Source: Halomonas sp. (GTDB lineage: Bacteria > Pseudomonadota > Gammaproteobacteria > Pseudomonadales > Halomonadaceae). Taken from it: 64,000 nt of DNA. A model generated the notes under the pieces. It made no database searches, had not been told where the DNA came from, and saw only the letters and a list, made by a program, of their open reading frames with translations. Each line of letters starts with the position of its first letter. The stretch's first letter is position 1. The DNA is taken from the NCBI RefSeq assembly GCF_011050415.1, contig NZ_DRFS01000022.1, positions 124,001 to 188,000 on the forward strand, read 5' to 3'. Below, piece by piece: positions 39,386 to 48,404 of the stretch. Position numbers and translations under genes: made by a program.

Positions 39386-40006
39386 ATGCCGAAGATAGAC
39401 TTCGTCAGTGGCGCGAAGCGCGTCTATGACTATCTGTTCTTTCGCACACCGGTTCCGCGGGTATTTTACCTGGCGTTGGCCCTTGGTCCACCGGGCATGG
39501 CGCTGATTTTCTGGCAGGATCTGGTCACCGTTGAGGCTACATGGGAACTGCTGGGCGCCATTGGCTTGACGTTGCTGGGTACCTACGGTTTTTCGCTGGG
39601 TAATATGGTGTCGGTTAGGCACCAGCGATGCTGTCTGCAAATCAACACTCCCAATGCCTTTGCCATGCTGTATGGGGGGATATTAATGGGGTTGATTGCC
39701 TGGGCTCAGGGAGCCAGTTTCAGCCTGCCAGCGGAACCGATTTATCTAGGAGTTCTGGTTTATTTAGCAGTCATAGGATCGGTGGCAGGCTTTGGTGCCT
39801 ACTTTATGCTGGTTGGCCGTATTGGTGCCGGTAAAGCGGCCTACGCTACGGTACTGTTTCCTTTGGTTGCGCTGGTACTGTCAACGGTATTCAAGGGTTA
39901 CCAGTGGAATGCGGATGCACTTATAGGGTTAGCAATGATTGTGAGTGGCAACCTGCTGATGTTTAACGCCCATCGTTTGGTCTGGCGGTGGCGGCAGCCT
40001 GTTTAA
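39386..40006 (+). CDS. Truncated EamA/DMT permease with a foreign N-terminus
   Basis: It has 206 residues from the ATG at 39386 (GGAGA five bases upstream). Residues from about 25 on (VFYLALALGPPGMALIFWQD, GNMVSVRHQR, FGAYFMLVGRIGAGKAAYAT, GLAMIVSGNLLMF) match the second half or more of a DMT permease. The usual first three or four helices are missing. The first 24 or so residues, KIDFVSGAKRVYDYLFFRTP, are unlike DMT proteins and probably belong to the incoming AraC/SDR block. Likely non-functional, although the frame is open. Confidence 0.65.
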   Translation: MPKIDFVSGAKRVYDYLFFRTPVPRVFYLALALGPPGMALIFWQDLVTVEATWELLGAIGLTLLGTYGFSLGNMVSVRHQRCCLQINTPNAFAMLYGGILMGLIAWAQGASFSLPAEPIYLGVLVYLAVIGSVAGFGAYFMLVGRIGAGKAAYATVLFPLVALVLSTVFKGYQWNADALIGLAMIVSGNLLMFNAHRLVWRWRQPV

Positions 40007-40092
40007 TGACCAATAAAAGAGGGCGCTGCATTGCAGTTACTGTGGTTGGATGCTACTACGCCCGACCTGTGAACGGCACCGGAACTGCATCC

Positions 40093-40770
40093 TTATCCCT
40101 TGCCCTTGGACCTCATGCTTTTCCAAACCACCCCAACCAGCGCGATCGCCAGTACGGCGAACAGCATGGCGGCGCCCATTGCATTCAGCGCCTGAAGGGT
40201 CAGGCCTGAAACCACCAGCCAGAGCGCGGGGATGATGACGGCGATCCATAGGGCGAACCCCCGAAGCGTGATAAGCACCAGCCCCAGCGTGGTCAACGCT
40301 GTGGGGTCGGCATGTATACCGAACACTTCTGCCTGGTACCAGGATCCGCCACTTAGCGGCGCTATCAGCGGCATTATTATCAGGCCGAAGAGGGTGATGG
40401 CTGTGCCTATTACAACCGGTGGGTGTGTTGTGCGTGGCGCGTTATCCATTCCCCATTCGGTTAGCGCCATCAATACCAGCAGCACGGCTTGGGCGATGAA
40501 GGCGTAGCCAACATAGCCCCCGGCCCAGTTGAGCTCTGCATAGCGCTGAATGAAAAACGCGACGGCAACAAAGGCCCAGAGCGGGGCGGGTAGCAGGCAG
40601 GCAAGTCGCGTGCGGTGTTTCAGTGCCAGTAAAAGGGCGGCGGCGCCCAGGGCGAGGGTTAGCAGATGCAACGGCCAGAAGGTTTCGCCCATGCGCTCCA
40701 GCAGGCGAAAGTAAACATCCGCCGTGAAGGGAATAAAGTCCTGCAGTTGGTAGCTTGTCCACTCGTTCAT
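40093..40770 (-). CDS. DUF6064-like membrane protein
   Basis: It has 225 residues and six or so hydrophobic helices. The opening NEWTSYQLQDFIPFTADVYF followed by ERMGETFWPLHLL and later AELNWAGGYVGYAF fits the DUF6064 family. Function unknown. Its start overlaps the stop of the Tat-exported reductase gene (ATGA), so it belongs to a three-gene operon running 42124 to 40093. Confidence 0.75.
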   Translation of the reverse strand: MNEWTSYQLQDFIPFTADVYFRLLERMGETFWPLHLLTLALGAAALLLALKHRTRLACLLPAPLWAFVAVAFFIQRYAELNWAGGYVGYAFIAQAVLLVLMALTEWGMDNAPRTTHPPVVIGTAITLFGLIIMPLIAPLSGGSWYQAEVFGIHADPTALTTLGLVLITLRGFALWIAVIIPALWLVVSGLTLQALNAMGAAMLFAVLAIALVGVVWKSMRSKGKG

Positions 40771-41714
40771 AGCGACTCGATATAGGCTGCCATTCGCTGT
40801 CGGGCATCGGCCGAAGGCATGGGGGAGTGGCCGGCGCGCATATTCTCATGCATGTGCTCGACCTGGGTGGTGGCGGGTATCGCGCAGGTGATGGCCGGGT
40901 GGCTGACGATAAACTTCAGCAGAAAGTCCGCCCAGGTTGTGCAGCCACACTCCTCCTGTGCCCACTCGGGCAATGGCGCATTGCGGCGCTTGAGGTTTTG
41001 GATCAGGCTGCCGCCATCAAAAGGCCGATTGGCGATCACGCCGATGCCCCGCTCTTCTGCCAAAGGCAGTAGCCTGTTTTCCGCTTCGCGATGGGTGATG
41101 TTGTAGGTGAGCTGAACGAAGTCGATCTCCTCGGAGGTCATGATCTGTTCGATTTCGCTGTGGCGGCGCCCGTGGGAGGTGGTGATGCCGATATGGCGAA
41201 TGGTGCCTTCGGCTTTCATCTCCTGCAGTGCGACCAGGTGCTCGCGCCAGTCGGTCAGGTTATGAACCTGCACCAGGTCGAAGTGCGCTACCTTCCAACG
41301 CTCTTTTAGCTCCGCCACCTGCTCGTGGGTTGCCCCACCGGCGGGGCTCCAGACCTTCTCTGCGGAAAACAGGCTCTCGGGCGTGCCGAGCGCCTGCAAT
41401 GCATAGCCCATCACGTCCGGCGCCGAGCCATACATGGGCGAAGAGTCGATCAGGCCACCGCCATGCTCGAAAAATGCCTTAACCACCTCAGTACGTGCAT
41501 CGAGCAACGCCTCGTCACTGCCAACGTTGAACGTACGCCAGGTACCCATACCAATCACGGGCAGCTTTTGGTCACCCCCCGCAAAGGCCTTCCGGTGTAT
41601 CCCGCCGGTGTTGGCAAGCAGCGGTACGCTTGGCAACATCATGGCGGCAAGCGTGGCAACCATAAGCTTAAGGCTTTGCCTGCGCGTGATACGATGCTTG
41701 ATGTGATAGTTCAT
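40767..41714 (-). CDS. Tat-exported aldo/keto reductase
   Basis: About 315 residues from the ATG at 41714, which overlaps the previous stop as ATGA and has AGGAG eight bases upstream; a longer reading from 41777 lies within the upstream gene and is unlikely. The N-terminus RITRRQSLKLMVATLAAMML is a twin-arginine signal (RRQSLK). The AKR tetrad is visible: Asp and Tyr in LIDSSPMYGSAPD, Lys in FSAEKVW, His in LVQVHNLTDW. AKRs are usually cytosolic; Tat export with folded cofactor implies a periplasmic role. Flanked in the operon by two membrane proteins. Confidence 0.87.
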   Translation of the reverse strand: MNYHIKHRITRRQSLKLMVATLAAMMLPSVPLLANTGGIHRKAFAGGDQKLPVIGMGTWRTFNVGSDEALLDARTEVVKAFFEHGGGLIDSSPMYGSAPDVMGYALQALGTPESLFSAEKVWSPAGGATHEQVAELKERWKVAHFDLVQVHNLTDWREHLVALQEMKAEGTIRHIGITTSHGRRHSEIEQIMTSEEIDFVQLTYNITHREAENRLLPLAEERGIGVIANRPFDGGSLIQNLKRRNAPLPEWAQEECGCTTWADFLLKFIVSHPAITCAIPATTQVEHMHENMRAGHSPMPSADARQRMAAYIESL

Positions 41715-42124
41715 AGCGGTCGCTCCTGCAGGTTTTTTTGAATCGGCACCGTGGCAGCCAACACCAGAACAAAGCATGTCAGCACAAACACCTTATTAAC
41801 AAACCAGTTGGTACGCCAGATCGACCACTCGGGGTCGGCGAGAAAAAGAACGAACAGGGTGCAGATGATGAGGATTTCAATGATGGACATGCCCACCGCC
41901 AATGCGCGCGTATAGCGAGGCCGTTTGAGCAGCGCCCAGCCGAGCCAGACGTGGGCCACTGGCCAGAGATCCCAATAGATATACCGTGCCCAATGCTCCC
42001 CGTATGCCAGCGCATAGCCAACGGGAAACAGGTATTTGATGAATAGCGTCCACGCAGCAAGGATAAATAGCAGGTGGGCTAGAAAGCTGATCCAGGCATT
42101 GGGTCGTGGGGCGGGAAGTGACAT
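41711..42124 (-). CDS. Small four-helix membrane protein
   Basis: It has 137 residues and four hydrophobic helices (about 10-30, 50-64, 75-95 and 108-128). No family recognised. First gene of the operon with the Tat reductase and the DUF6064-like protein; overlap with the reductase gene is four bases. It may anchor or feed electrons to the exported reductase, but nothing in the sequence shows cofactor ligands. Confidence 0.65.
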   Translation of the reverse strand: MSLPAPRPNAWISFLAHLLFILAAWTLFIKYLFPVGYALAYGEHWARYIYWDLWPVAHVWLGWALLKRPRYTRALAVGMSIIEILIICTLFVLFLADPEWSIWRTNWFVNKVFVLTCFVLVLAATVPIQKNLQERPL

Positions 42125-42161
42125 GACATCGCTCCTTTCCTGGGCTGTTAATTGTACGTCC

Positions 42162-42983
42162 TCACACCATCTTTAAAGAGTGCTTGCGTGTTGGTGAGGG
42201 ATAGGCGTCGTCGATTTGCGCCAGATCAGCTTCGTCGAGCCTGACGTTATCTGCATCAAAGTTCTGTTTGAGGTGATCCAGGTTCACAGCTTTAGGAATC
42301 GCCATCACGCCGGGGTGGCGCAGTGCCCAGGCGAGGGCTACTTGGGCGGCGGTGGTGCTGTGTTTGTCGGCGATGCGTTGCAGGGTGGCGTCATGCAGTA
42401 GCGCGCCGCCTTGCCCGATTGGGCAGTAGGCCATCAGCGGCATGTTGTGTTGTGCTTGCCAGGGCAGCAGGTCATATTCAATGCCGCGTGCTTCGGGGTT
42501 GTAGAGCACCTGATTGGTGGCGCAAGCTGGCGCGTCAAGCTCTGCCAAGTCGTCAATATCAAAGTTTGAAACGCCCCAGCGCAGAATCTTGCCCTGTTCG
42601 CGTAGCCGCTCAAAAGCTTCCACTGTTTCGCTCAGCGGGTACTGGCCGCGCCAGTGCAGCAGGTAGAGATCGATAGTGTCGGTGCCCAATCGGCGCAGGC
42701 TGCGCTCGCAGGCTGCTTGAACACCCTGGGTGCTAGCATTGTGGGGGTAGACCTTGCTGACCAGATACACCTCATCGCGCCGACCATGGATCGCTTGGCC
42801 AACGACCTCTTCAGCGCCGCCTTCGGCATACATCTCTGCGGTATCGATCAGGGTCATGCCCAGATCCAGACCTTCACGAAGCGCCCTGACCTCAGCCTGC
42901 CGCTGCCCGGGATCCTCGCCCATATGCCAGGTGCCCTGGCCTATACGGGGTACGCTTACTCCGCCTAGCTTGATCGTCTGCAT
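42162..42983 (-). CDS. Aldo/keto reductase (YeaE-like)
   Basis: It has 273 residues. Soluble NADPH-dependent oxidoreductase of the AKR fold. The tetrad is seen as Asp and Tyr in TLIDTAEMYAEGGAEEV, Lys in VYLVSKVYP, His in LYLLHWRGQYPLSET. The C-terminal NADPH region AIPKAVNLDHLKQNFDA is normal. Resembles YeaE/methylglyoxal reductase-like members, substrate not certain. It lies 37 bp upstream of the four-helix protein gene and may head the same transcript. Confidence 0.92.
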   Translation of the reverse strand: MQTIKLGGVSVPRIGQGTWHMGEDPGQRQAEVRALREGLDLGMTLIDTAEMYAEGGAEEVVGQAIHGRRDEVYLVSKVYPHNASTQGVQAACERSLRRLGTDTIDLYLLHWRGQYPLSETVEAFERLREQGKILRWGVSNFDIDDLAELDAPACATNQVLYNPEARGIEYDLLPWQAQHNMPLMAYCPIGQGGALLHDATLQRIADKHSTTAAQVALAWALRHPGVMAIPKAVNLDHLKQNFDADNVRLDEADLAQIDDAYPSPTRKHSLKMV

Positions 42984-43153
42984 AATTCTATAGCTCCTGT
43001 GTCACTATCCCAATAGCATCGCTGTGCAAAGCGTTACGCATTTGTATAAGGTAGTTGAATGGAAGTGATAGAACTTACTAAGTACTCTGGAGAGCTACTA
43101 TCAGCGGCGTGCTACCACTTCGTCAGGTTCAACGCACCCCGGGGAGGGCTATC

Positions 43154-43591
43154 ATGACAGAATCATCCACCCCGCAAACTGCCGAAGGCGGTTGCTTCTG
43201 TTCGGCGGTGCGCTATCGCATCATTGGTCCTCCGCTTTTGTCCATCATATGTCACTGCAATACCTGCAGAAGAACGAGTTCGGCGCCTTCCGTAGGTTGG
43301 CTCACGGTCAACCGTGGTTGCTTTGAGCTGCTAGGCGATCCTCTACAGCAATTTACTTCGTCTCCAGGTGTCGAACGCACGTTTTGTGCAAAATGCGGTA
43401 GCCCCATTACCTATGTGAGTACGGATGATCCAGACACGGTGGACATCACAACTCTATCGCTAGACCATCCGGAACTGTTCCCGCCAAGTCGGGAGATGTG
43501 GCTCGAACACAGAGTACCTTGGGAGTCGAGCAATAAGAGCCTCCGCCAGTACCCCAGGGATAGCAGCGACGGCCCCTACCACGGCACCTAA
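43154..43591 (+). CDS. GFA-family (CENP-V/GFA) zinc protein
   Basis: It has 145 residues from the ATG at 43154, with GGGGAGG just upstream. Zinc-ligand cysteines are in GGCFCSAVRYRI, CHCNTCRRTS and FCAKCGSPITY, the full GFA pattern. Related to glutathione-dependent formaldehyde-activating enzyme, but most members have unknown substrates and the enzyme claim is weak. Standing alone on the plus strand. Confidence 0.9.
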   Translation: MTESSTPQTAEGGCFCSAVRYRIIGPPLLSIICHCNTCRRTSSAPSVGWLTVNRGCFELLGDPLQQFTSSPGVERTFCAKCGSPITYVSTDDPDTVDITTLSLDHPELFPPSREMWLEHRVPWESSNKSLRQYPRDSSDGPYHGT

Positions 43592-43784
43592 TCCTTGGAT
43601 CAAGTACCCCAGCCCTATGCCGACTAGTTCGATGTTGATGAAAATGGGCAACCAGTCCCGCTCCCTATCTAGAACTCTGCTACGGTTAAAGGACGCTTTG
43701 CTCATCAGAGGCTGAACGTTTTGGTGTGCTTAGCGTTACATAGGCCAATGTTTGGTACTAATCTCAAAATATAAGGACATTTTT

Positions 43785-44417
43785 ATGATCAGAACCATAA
43801 TGGTTGAGTTATCTACCATCGAAGCCGCTGCTTATCGCCAGAAACTTCGTGGTGGTCATTCCGGCATTGTTATCATGCGCTACGACACCGACCAACCGGG
43901 CATCGCCACCCTCAATCGCAAGTCGGGAGAGCCCGATCCTTCACATAATACCGATCTGAAACTGTTCCCCCTTGAGGCATTTAAGGAAGTCATGGAGCTA
44001 ACCTCCGGCATGCCCTATTCAAGGCGCGGGAAAGTCAAACTTAGCGGTGAAAAAGAGGACGCCAGCACCCAGGAGGAGAGTGCCGAGGAACTGGCAACGG
44101 TAGATAGCGCTGAGTATGAAGCGATAGTTAAGACCTATACCAACCGTAAAGGCGAGTTATCCTACGATCTGATTAATAAGGACTTTATTCAGTTTGCCAA
44201 GTCGAGCAAGACTGTCTCTGAGATGATTGCCAACCACGCCTCAGTCGATGATATTCGCGATCACGTGGTGAAAGTGAAACTCGAAAGCATTACCGGCAAT
44301 CGCGATTTGACGGTGGCGCAAACCCAGCGAATCATTGAGATGCTTGATGAAGTCAGCCCGCGGCACGTGTTCAAAGAGCTGAATGACGAAATCAGGAAAA
44401 TGCTCGCTAACCGTTAA
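43785..44417 (+). CDS. Conserved-looking protein of unknown function
   Basis: It has 210 residues from the ATG at 43785 (AAGGA upstream). Soluble, charged. N-terminal half (MVELSTIEAAAYRQKLRGGH, then SGIVIMRYDTDQPGIATLNR), a disordered acidic middle (EKEDASTQEESAEE at about 91-104) and a helical C-terminal half. No signal, no membrane segment, no motif I recognise. Sequence composition and codon use look like a real gene. Monocistronic by spacing. Confidence 0.7.
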   Translation: MIRTIMVELSTIEAAAYRQKLRGGHSGIVIMRYDTDQPGIATLNRKSGEPDPSHNTDLKLFPLEAFKEVMELTSGMPYSRRGKVKLSGEKEDASTQEESAEELATVDSAEYEAIVKTYTNRKGELSYDLINKDFIQFAKSSKTVSEMIANHASVDDIRDHVVKVKLESITGNRDLTVAQTQRIIEMLDEVSPRHVFKELNDEIRKMLANR

Positions 44418-44619
44418 GCAATTAGCTGTTAGAAGATAGCCATTATAAAAATTGGGGTCAGTGTAATGCTGGCCCTAATGTTTTGGGTTAAGCATTGCCT
44501 TTTAAGGGGGCTCTTAAGCCTGCGGTATCCATTCTGAAAAGCCGTTAACCAATAGCGTCATCGGATGCCTTTGCTCTGCTGCACCGAAGTCTGAGTTGAG
44601 TAGCTCGTTGAGGATGTGT

Positions 44620-45024
44620 ATGCAATTCATCGTAAACATTGATGTAGAGGCGATTGAGGAAGCAATTTCCTTCTACGAGAGTGGGCTTGGTTTACGACTC
44701 ATTCGGCGGCTATTTGACGGTGCGGTTGCCGAGATGGGCGGTGGGCCTGCGTCCATTTACCTGATAGAGCACCCTGATGCGAGCGCTGCTGTCCCTGGCA
44801 CCTCCCTCCAACGTGACTACCAGCGTCATTGGACGCCGATACATCTGGATTTCATTGTTGAGGATGTTGATGCGGCAGTAAAACAGGCGGTTTCGGCGGG
44901 CGCTGCCCAGGAAGCGGAAATCAAGACGTTTGTCTGGGGCAAGCTTGCGACAATGAGCGATCCATTTGGAAATGGATTCTGTCTCCTAGCGTTTGCTGAT
45001 GGAGGCTACGATCATGCGCAGTAA
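44620..45024 (+). CDS. VOC-family (glyoxalase-like) protein
   Basis: About 134 residues from ATG 44620; an ATG two codons earlier (44614) is possible, but GAGG suits the later one. A single vicinal-oxygen-chelate module: FIVNIDVEAIEEAISFYESG, HLDFIVEDVDAAVKQAV and TMSDPFGNGFCLLAF. Metal ligands would include His in WTPIHLDF and the position before the end (here Gly/Phe rather than the usual Glu), so enzymatic activity is doubtful. Function unknown. Confidence 0.82.
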   Translation: MQFIVNIDVEAIEEAISFYESGLGLRLIRRLFDGAVAEMGGGPASIYLIEHPDASAAVPGTSLQRDYQRHWTPIHLDFIVEDVDAAVKQAVSAGAAQEAEIKTFVWGKLATMSDPFGNGFCLLAFADGGYDHAQ

Positions 45025-45088
45025 TCTGGGAGAAGTTTGTCAGTGCTGGCGCGACTCAACGTCGCTCATTACATAGGAGAGTCGGAGA

Positions 45089-45772
45089 ATGGCCACAACT
45101 AAACAGCCGCTGCCGAGTATCGTATCTTCACAAGAGTGGGAATTAGCGGTGGATCAGCTTCTTATAAAAGAGAAAGCGCTGACCCGAGCACGCGATGCTT
45201 TGAACGCTGAACGTAGAAAGTTGCCCATGGTGAAAGTAGATAAGAACTACGATTTTCATGGCGTCAATGGAACTACGTCGTTGCTTGAATTATTCGCAGG
45301 GCGCCGCCAACTCATTATTTATCACTTTATGTACGCGCCTGACTGGAAAGCGGGATGTGATGGATGCTCTTGGGTGGCCGACGCCATGACGCACCCGGCC
45401 CATCTTCATGCTCGGGATACGTCACTGGTCATGGTGTCACGCGCGCCTTTAGATAAAATCAACCAGTACAAAACGCGAATGGGGTGGACAATTCCCTGGT
45501 ACTCCTCTTTTGAGAGCGACTTTAACTATGATGTTGGGGTCACGACAGCGGAGGGAGAGCGTCACGGAGCAAGTGTATTTCTCCGCGAGGGAAAAGACAT
45601 ATATCGCACCTATTTCACCAGTGCTCGTGGCATCGAATATTTAGGTAGCTTCTGGACCTATCTTGACTTGACCCCATACGGTCGCCAAGAAACGTGGGAG
45701 GACTCGCCGGAAGGTTGGCCGCAAACTGAACCGTACGTTTGGAACCGCCGCCATGACGAGTATGACCTTTAA
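45089..45772 (+). CDS. DUF899 (thioredoxin-like) protein
   Basis: It has 227 residues. DUF899 start pattern (ALTRARDALNAERRKLPMV), then VNGTTSLLELFAGRRQLIIY, FMYAPDWKAGCDGCSWVADA with a Cys-x-x-Cys in the place of the thioredoxin-like site, and YLGSFWTYLDLTPYGRQETW. Function of the family is not established. AGGAGA before the ATG. It lies 64 bp after the VOC gene and may be cotranscribed with it. Confidence 0.9.
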   Translation: MATTKQPLPSIVSSQEWELAVDQLLIKEKALTRARDALNAERRKLPMVKVDKNYDFHGVNGTTSLLELFAGRRQLIIYHFMYAPDWKAGCDGCSWVADAMTHPAHLHARDTSLVMVSRAPLDKINQYKTRMGWTIPWYSSFESDFNYDVGVTTAEGERHGASVFLREGKDIYRTYFTSARGIEYLGSFWTYLDLTPYGRQETWEDSPEGWPQTEPYVWNRRHDEYDL

Positions 45773-45915
45773 GAATTAAGCTGGACTAAATAAACCAATG
45801 AATGGGAAGCCGAAAGCGCGCAGTGCCAGCGCAGTTGTTGCTTGATTGGCAATCCTTTGCCGCTTCCAGGCTCCTTCCTGCTTACATCGCTACTATCCAG
45901 CCATTCAAAACGATG

Positions 45916-46047
45916 TCACACCAGCTCGCGCTTATCCCGTCGTGCCATACGAATGTCTTTCACTGTGGCTACACCGATGATTGCCAGTACGGCGAGTGAG
46001 ATCAACGGCCAGATCAGTACATATAACGCCAATATAAAGGTTTGCAT
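45916..46047 (-). CDS. Small transporter partner protein (43 residues)
   Basis: A short reading frame, MQTFILALYVLIWPLISLAV, continuing LAIIGVATVKDIRMARRDKR and ELV. One membrane helix (about 4-26), then a basic cytoplasmic tail. AGGAAAGC lies just before the ATG. It follows the SSS symporter gene by 75 bp on the same strand. This shape, length and position fit the annotated 'putative transporter small subunit' family that accompanies SSS symporters in marine gammaproteobacteria, possibly aiding stability or activity. Confidence 0.75.
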   Translation of the reverse strand: MQTFILALYVLIWPLISLAVLAIIGVATVKDIRMARRDKRELV

Positions 46048-46122
46048 GTGCTTTCCTGTTGACTGACTGGTGCGCAATAGCGCACCAGGGAATGGAATGG
46101 CTTTAGTTGTGATATACCGGGA

Positions 46123-47775
46123 TTAGCCTTGAGTAGCAGGCTGGGCCGGGTCGTAGTTGATTACTTTCTGATCAATCTGTGAGAAATCGAACTTGCTAGA
46201 GTTCAACAGGCTGATGCCGACGCAGACAATGATACTGACGCCATAGGCCATCAGTGACGCGAGCAGTACCGTGTAGTCGCGCAGGAAGCCAACGCTGAAG
46301 TAGGCCAGCACGATAGCGCTGATAACGCCGAAAATCACACCGACCCTGCGCCCGCAGAACCCGAAGGCCATCAGGCCGAGCACCACACCACCGCCTACCG
46401 CGGCGAGTAACTCAAATAGCCCGGCGGTAACAGTGACCATGGGTATCAACTCGAAGCGTGCGACGCAGAACATCACCAGCCCCGCGATCACCGCGGAGGT
46501 GAATGCCGTATTAGTAACTCGATCCCAGAAACAGCTGGCGATGACTGGGAACACGATTGCGCCCCAAAGCGCGCCAACGAAGACCAACATGATCAGAATA
46601 TCCATCGAGAAGCTGGCGAGAATCACCCCAATAATTGTCGCGACAATCATGGTCAGCCTGCCGATAAACAGCATCTTGGTCGGGTCAGGTTTGTTCTTCG
46701 CGATGTTCTTGCCGTACACATCGGCCATCACAATGGCGGACATGGCGGAAAGATCTGAGTCTGCGGTAGAGGAGAGCGAGCCAATCACCAGGATAAAGAA
46801 CAGCCCGATAAACACCGGCGAGAGGTACATCGACACCATCTGCGGAATCAGATTATTCATGTCGCCACCGATGGGTTCCATACCTGTCATCAAGGCCATT
46901 AAACCAATCATGCCCAAACCAATAACAATCGCCCCGTAACCAATGGTCGCGGTGATAAAGGTCGGTTTAATATGGTCTTCCCGCACGGCGAATAGCCGCT
47001 GAGAGATAGTCTGGTTACCAATGGCATAGGCCAGCACCGCCACAAAGAAGGGCGCGCCCTGATTGAGGATGGCGTCCATGGAGAACAGATTTGCTTGCTC
47101 AGGCGTGAGCAAACTCATGCCATCCAATAGCGTGTTCGGACCGCCGAGGGCGAAAAGCACCGCAGGTATTATCAATATGGCAACTGCCATCATCGCCATT
47201 AACTGAGCAAAGTCTGTCAGCACAGACGCCCGAAAGCCGGACCAAAGGGTATAGCCGAGCACACCGACCCCGGCGATAACGACACCGGCTTGAAACGAGA
47301 GGGGCGAGAGTACCGAGACCAGCGCACCAGAAGCCGTAAAGTTAACCATCAGGCTGATGATACTGCCCAGGATATTAGAAGAGGCGAGAATCAACTGGCT
47401 GGAAGAGCCATGCCGGGCATGGATCAGCTCACCCAGCGTATGCGCATTGGGGGCCAGTTTGCGAAAGCGTCGGCCAAAGGGGTAGATGAACAGAATCATC
47501 AGCGCGCCCCACAGCCCGTAATGCAAAGGGCCGGAAATGCCGTAGGTGTAACCCGACGTGGCGGCGCCGTAAAATGAGGCTGCCCAGATCCAGGTGGCGG
47601 TCATGCTGGCAGCGCCAAGGCCAAAACCGATCTGATGATTGGACACCATAAAGGCGTCAGTATTCTCCTTTTTCTTCTTGATCAACAGGGTCAGCAGGTA
47701 AGTGCCGCCGTAAAAAAACACCAGCAAAGCGAGGACAGTCATGGTCGAGAACTGATAGAAATTTTCTTCGTTCAT
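46123..47775 (-). CDS. Sodium:solute symporter (SSS family)
   Basis: It has 550 residues and about 13 helices. Family stretches include ASMTATWIWAASFYGAATSG near the first helices, ANAHTLGELIHARHGSS-like sequence (about 107-122) and GSLSSTADSDLSAMSAIVMADVY in the middle with the Na+-site serines. Substrate is unknown; distant to proline and pantothenate symporters. The small partner gene lies downstream. The 630 bp to the right holds its promoter. Confidence 0.92.
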   Translation of the reverse strand: MNEENFYQFSTMTVLALLVFFYGGTYLLTLLIKKKKENTDAFMVSNHQIGFGLGAASMTATWIWAASFYGAATSGYTYGISGPLHYGLWGALMILFIYPFGRRFRKLAPNAHTLGELIHARHGSSSQLILASSNILGSIISLMVNFTASGALVSVLSPLSFQAGVVIAGVGVLGYTLWSGFRASVLTDFAQLMAMMAVAILIIPAVLFALGGPNTLLDGMSLLTPEQANLFSMDAILNQGAPFFVAVLAYAIGNQTISQRLFAVREDHIKPTFITATIGYGAIVIGLGMIGLMALMTGMEPIGGDMNNLIPQMVSMYLSPVFIGLFFILVIGSLSSTADSDLSAMSAIVMADVYGKNIAKNKPDPTKMLFIGRLTMIVATIIGVILASFSMDILIMLVFVGALWGAIVFPVIASCFWDRVTNTAFTSAVIAGLVMFCVARFELIPMVTVTAGLFELLAAVGGGVVLGLMAFGFCGRRVGVIFGVISAIVLAYFSVGFLRDYTVLLASLMAYGVSIIVCVGISLLNSSKFDFSQIDQKVINYDPAQPATQG

Positions 47776-48404
47776 TGAATATCCGTAGGCTTTGCAGCCT
47801 TAGCATCCTAAATAGCGGCCAGCGTTTCGTTGAGGGCGTGGCGCCACAGGAAGTAAGCAAAACACAGATCAACATCCTAGTTATGTCTGTAGTGAGATGA
47901 AGCTGCGGTTGGCAGCCTGGTAGTGCAAGCGTCAGGCGTCAACTACGCCTTAAATAGGAAGGCCAGATAAACGCCCACAGAGGTTCGTAATAGTGAACTA
48001 CAACAAAGCGCTGGGAGGTCGGTCCGGGTGGCTACCCTACTCCTATAAGCGCAAACAGTACAGGTAAGTCCTAAGTCGAAACTAGGCTGCAGGGCGGGGG
48101 GGAGGGCTTACGAGCGTAGTCTGAAAGTAATTATTTTAGCTGTTGTAGCGCTTAAAAATTTTGCAGAAAAGATTTAATCCGCAGCCGCCATGTTAGATTT
48201 TGTAGAAAGTTCGCTTTGTACAGTGGCATAGCAGATATCTACTCACTCAATTTCAAGAAGGTTCAACAAGGCTGTTGTATAAGCAATTCTGATCAATGAA
48301 GCAGAACTGCCAAAGCTTGCAGTATATCCTGGAAAGTTGTTCTGCTTTGTCGGCGTCTTGGCCGTAAACGTAAAGATGGGCTCTTTTTTAATATGAGGGA
48401 AACG
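47776..48404. other. Long divergent intergenic region
   Basis: 630 bp between the SSS symporter (minus) and gmhA (plus). No gene or RNA was found; no clear operator. The right-hand part is AT-richer and ends in GAGGGA, the RBS of gmhA. Confidence 0.5.

Noticed and set aside
43460-43705. Minus-strand frame of 81 codons with a hydrophobic stretch (LGYLIQGLGAVVGAVAAIPG)
   Set aside because: It overlaps the end of the well-supported GFA gene by 130 bp, has no clear RBS and no recognised family. Possible remnant, but not supported as a gene.
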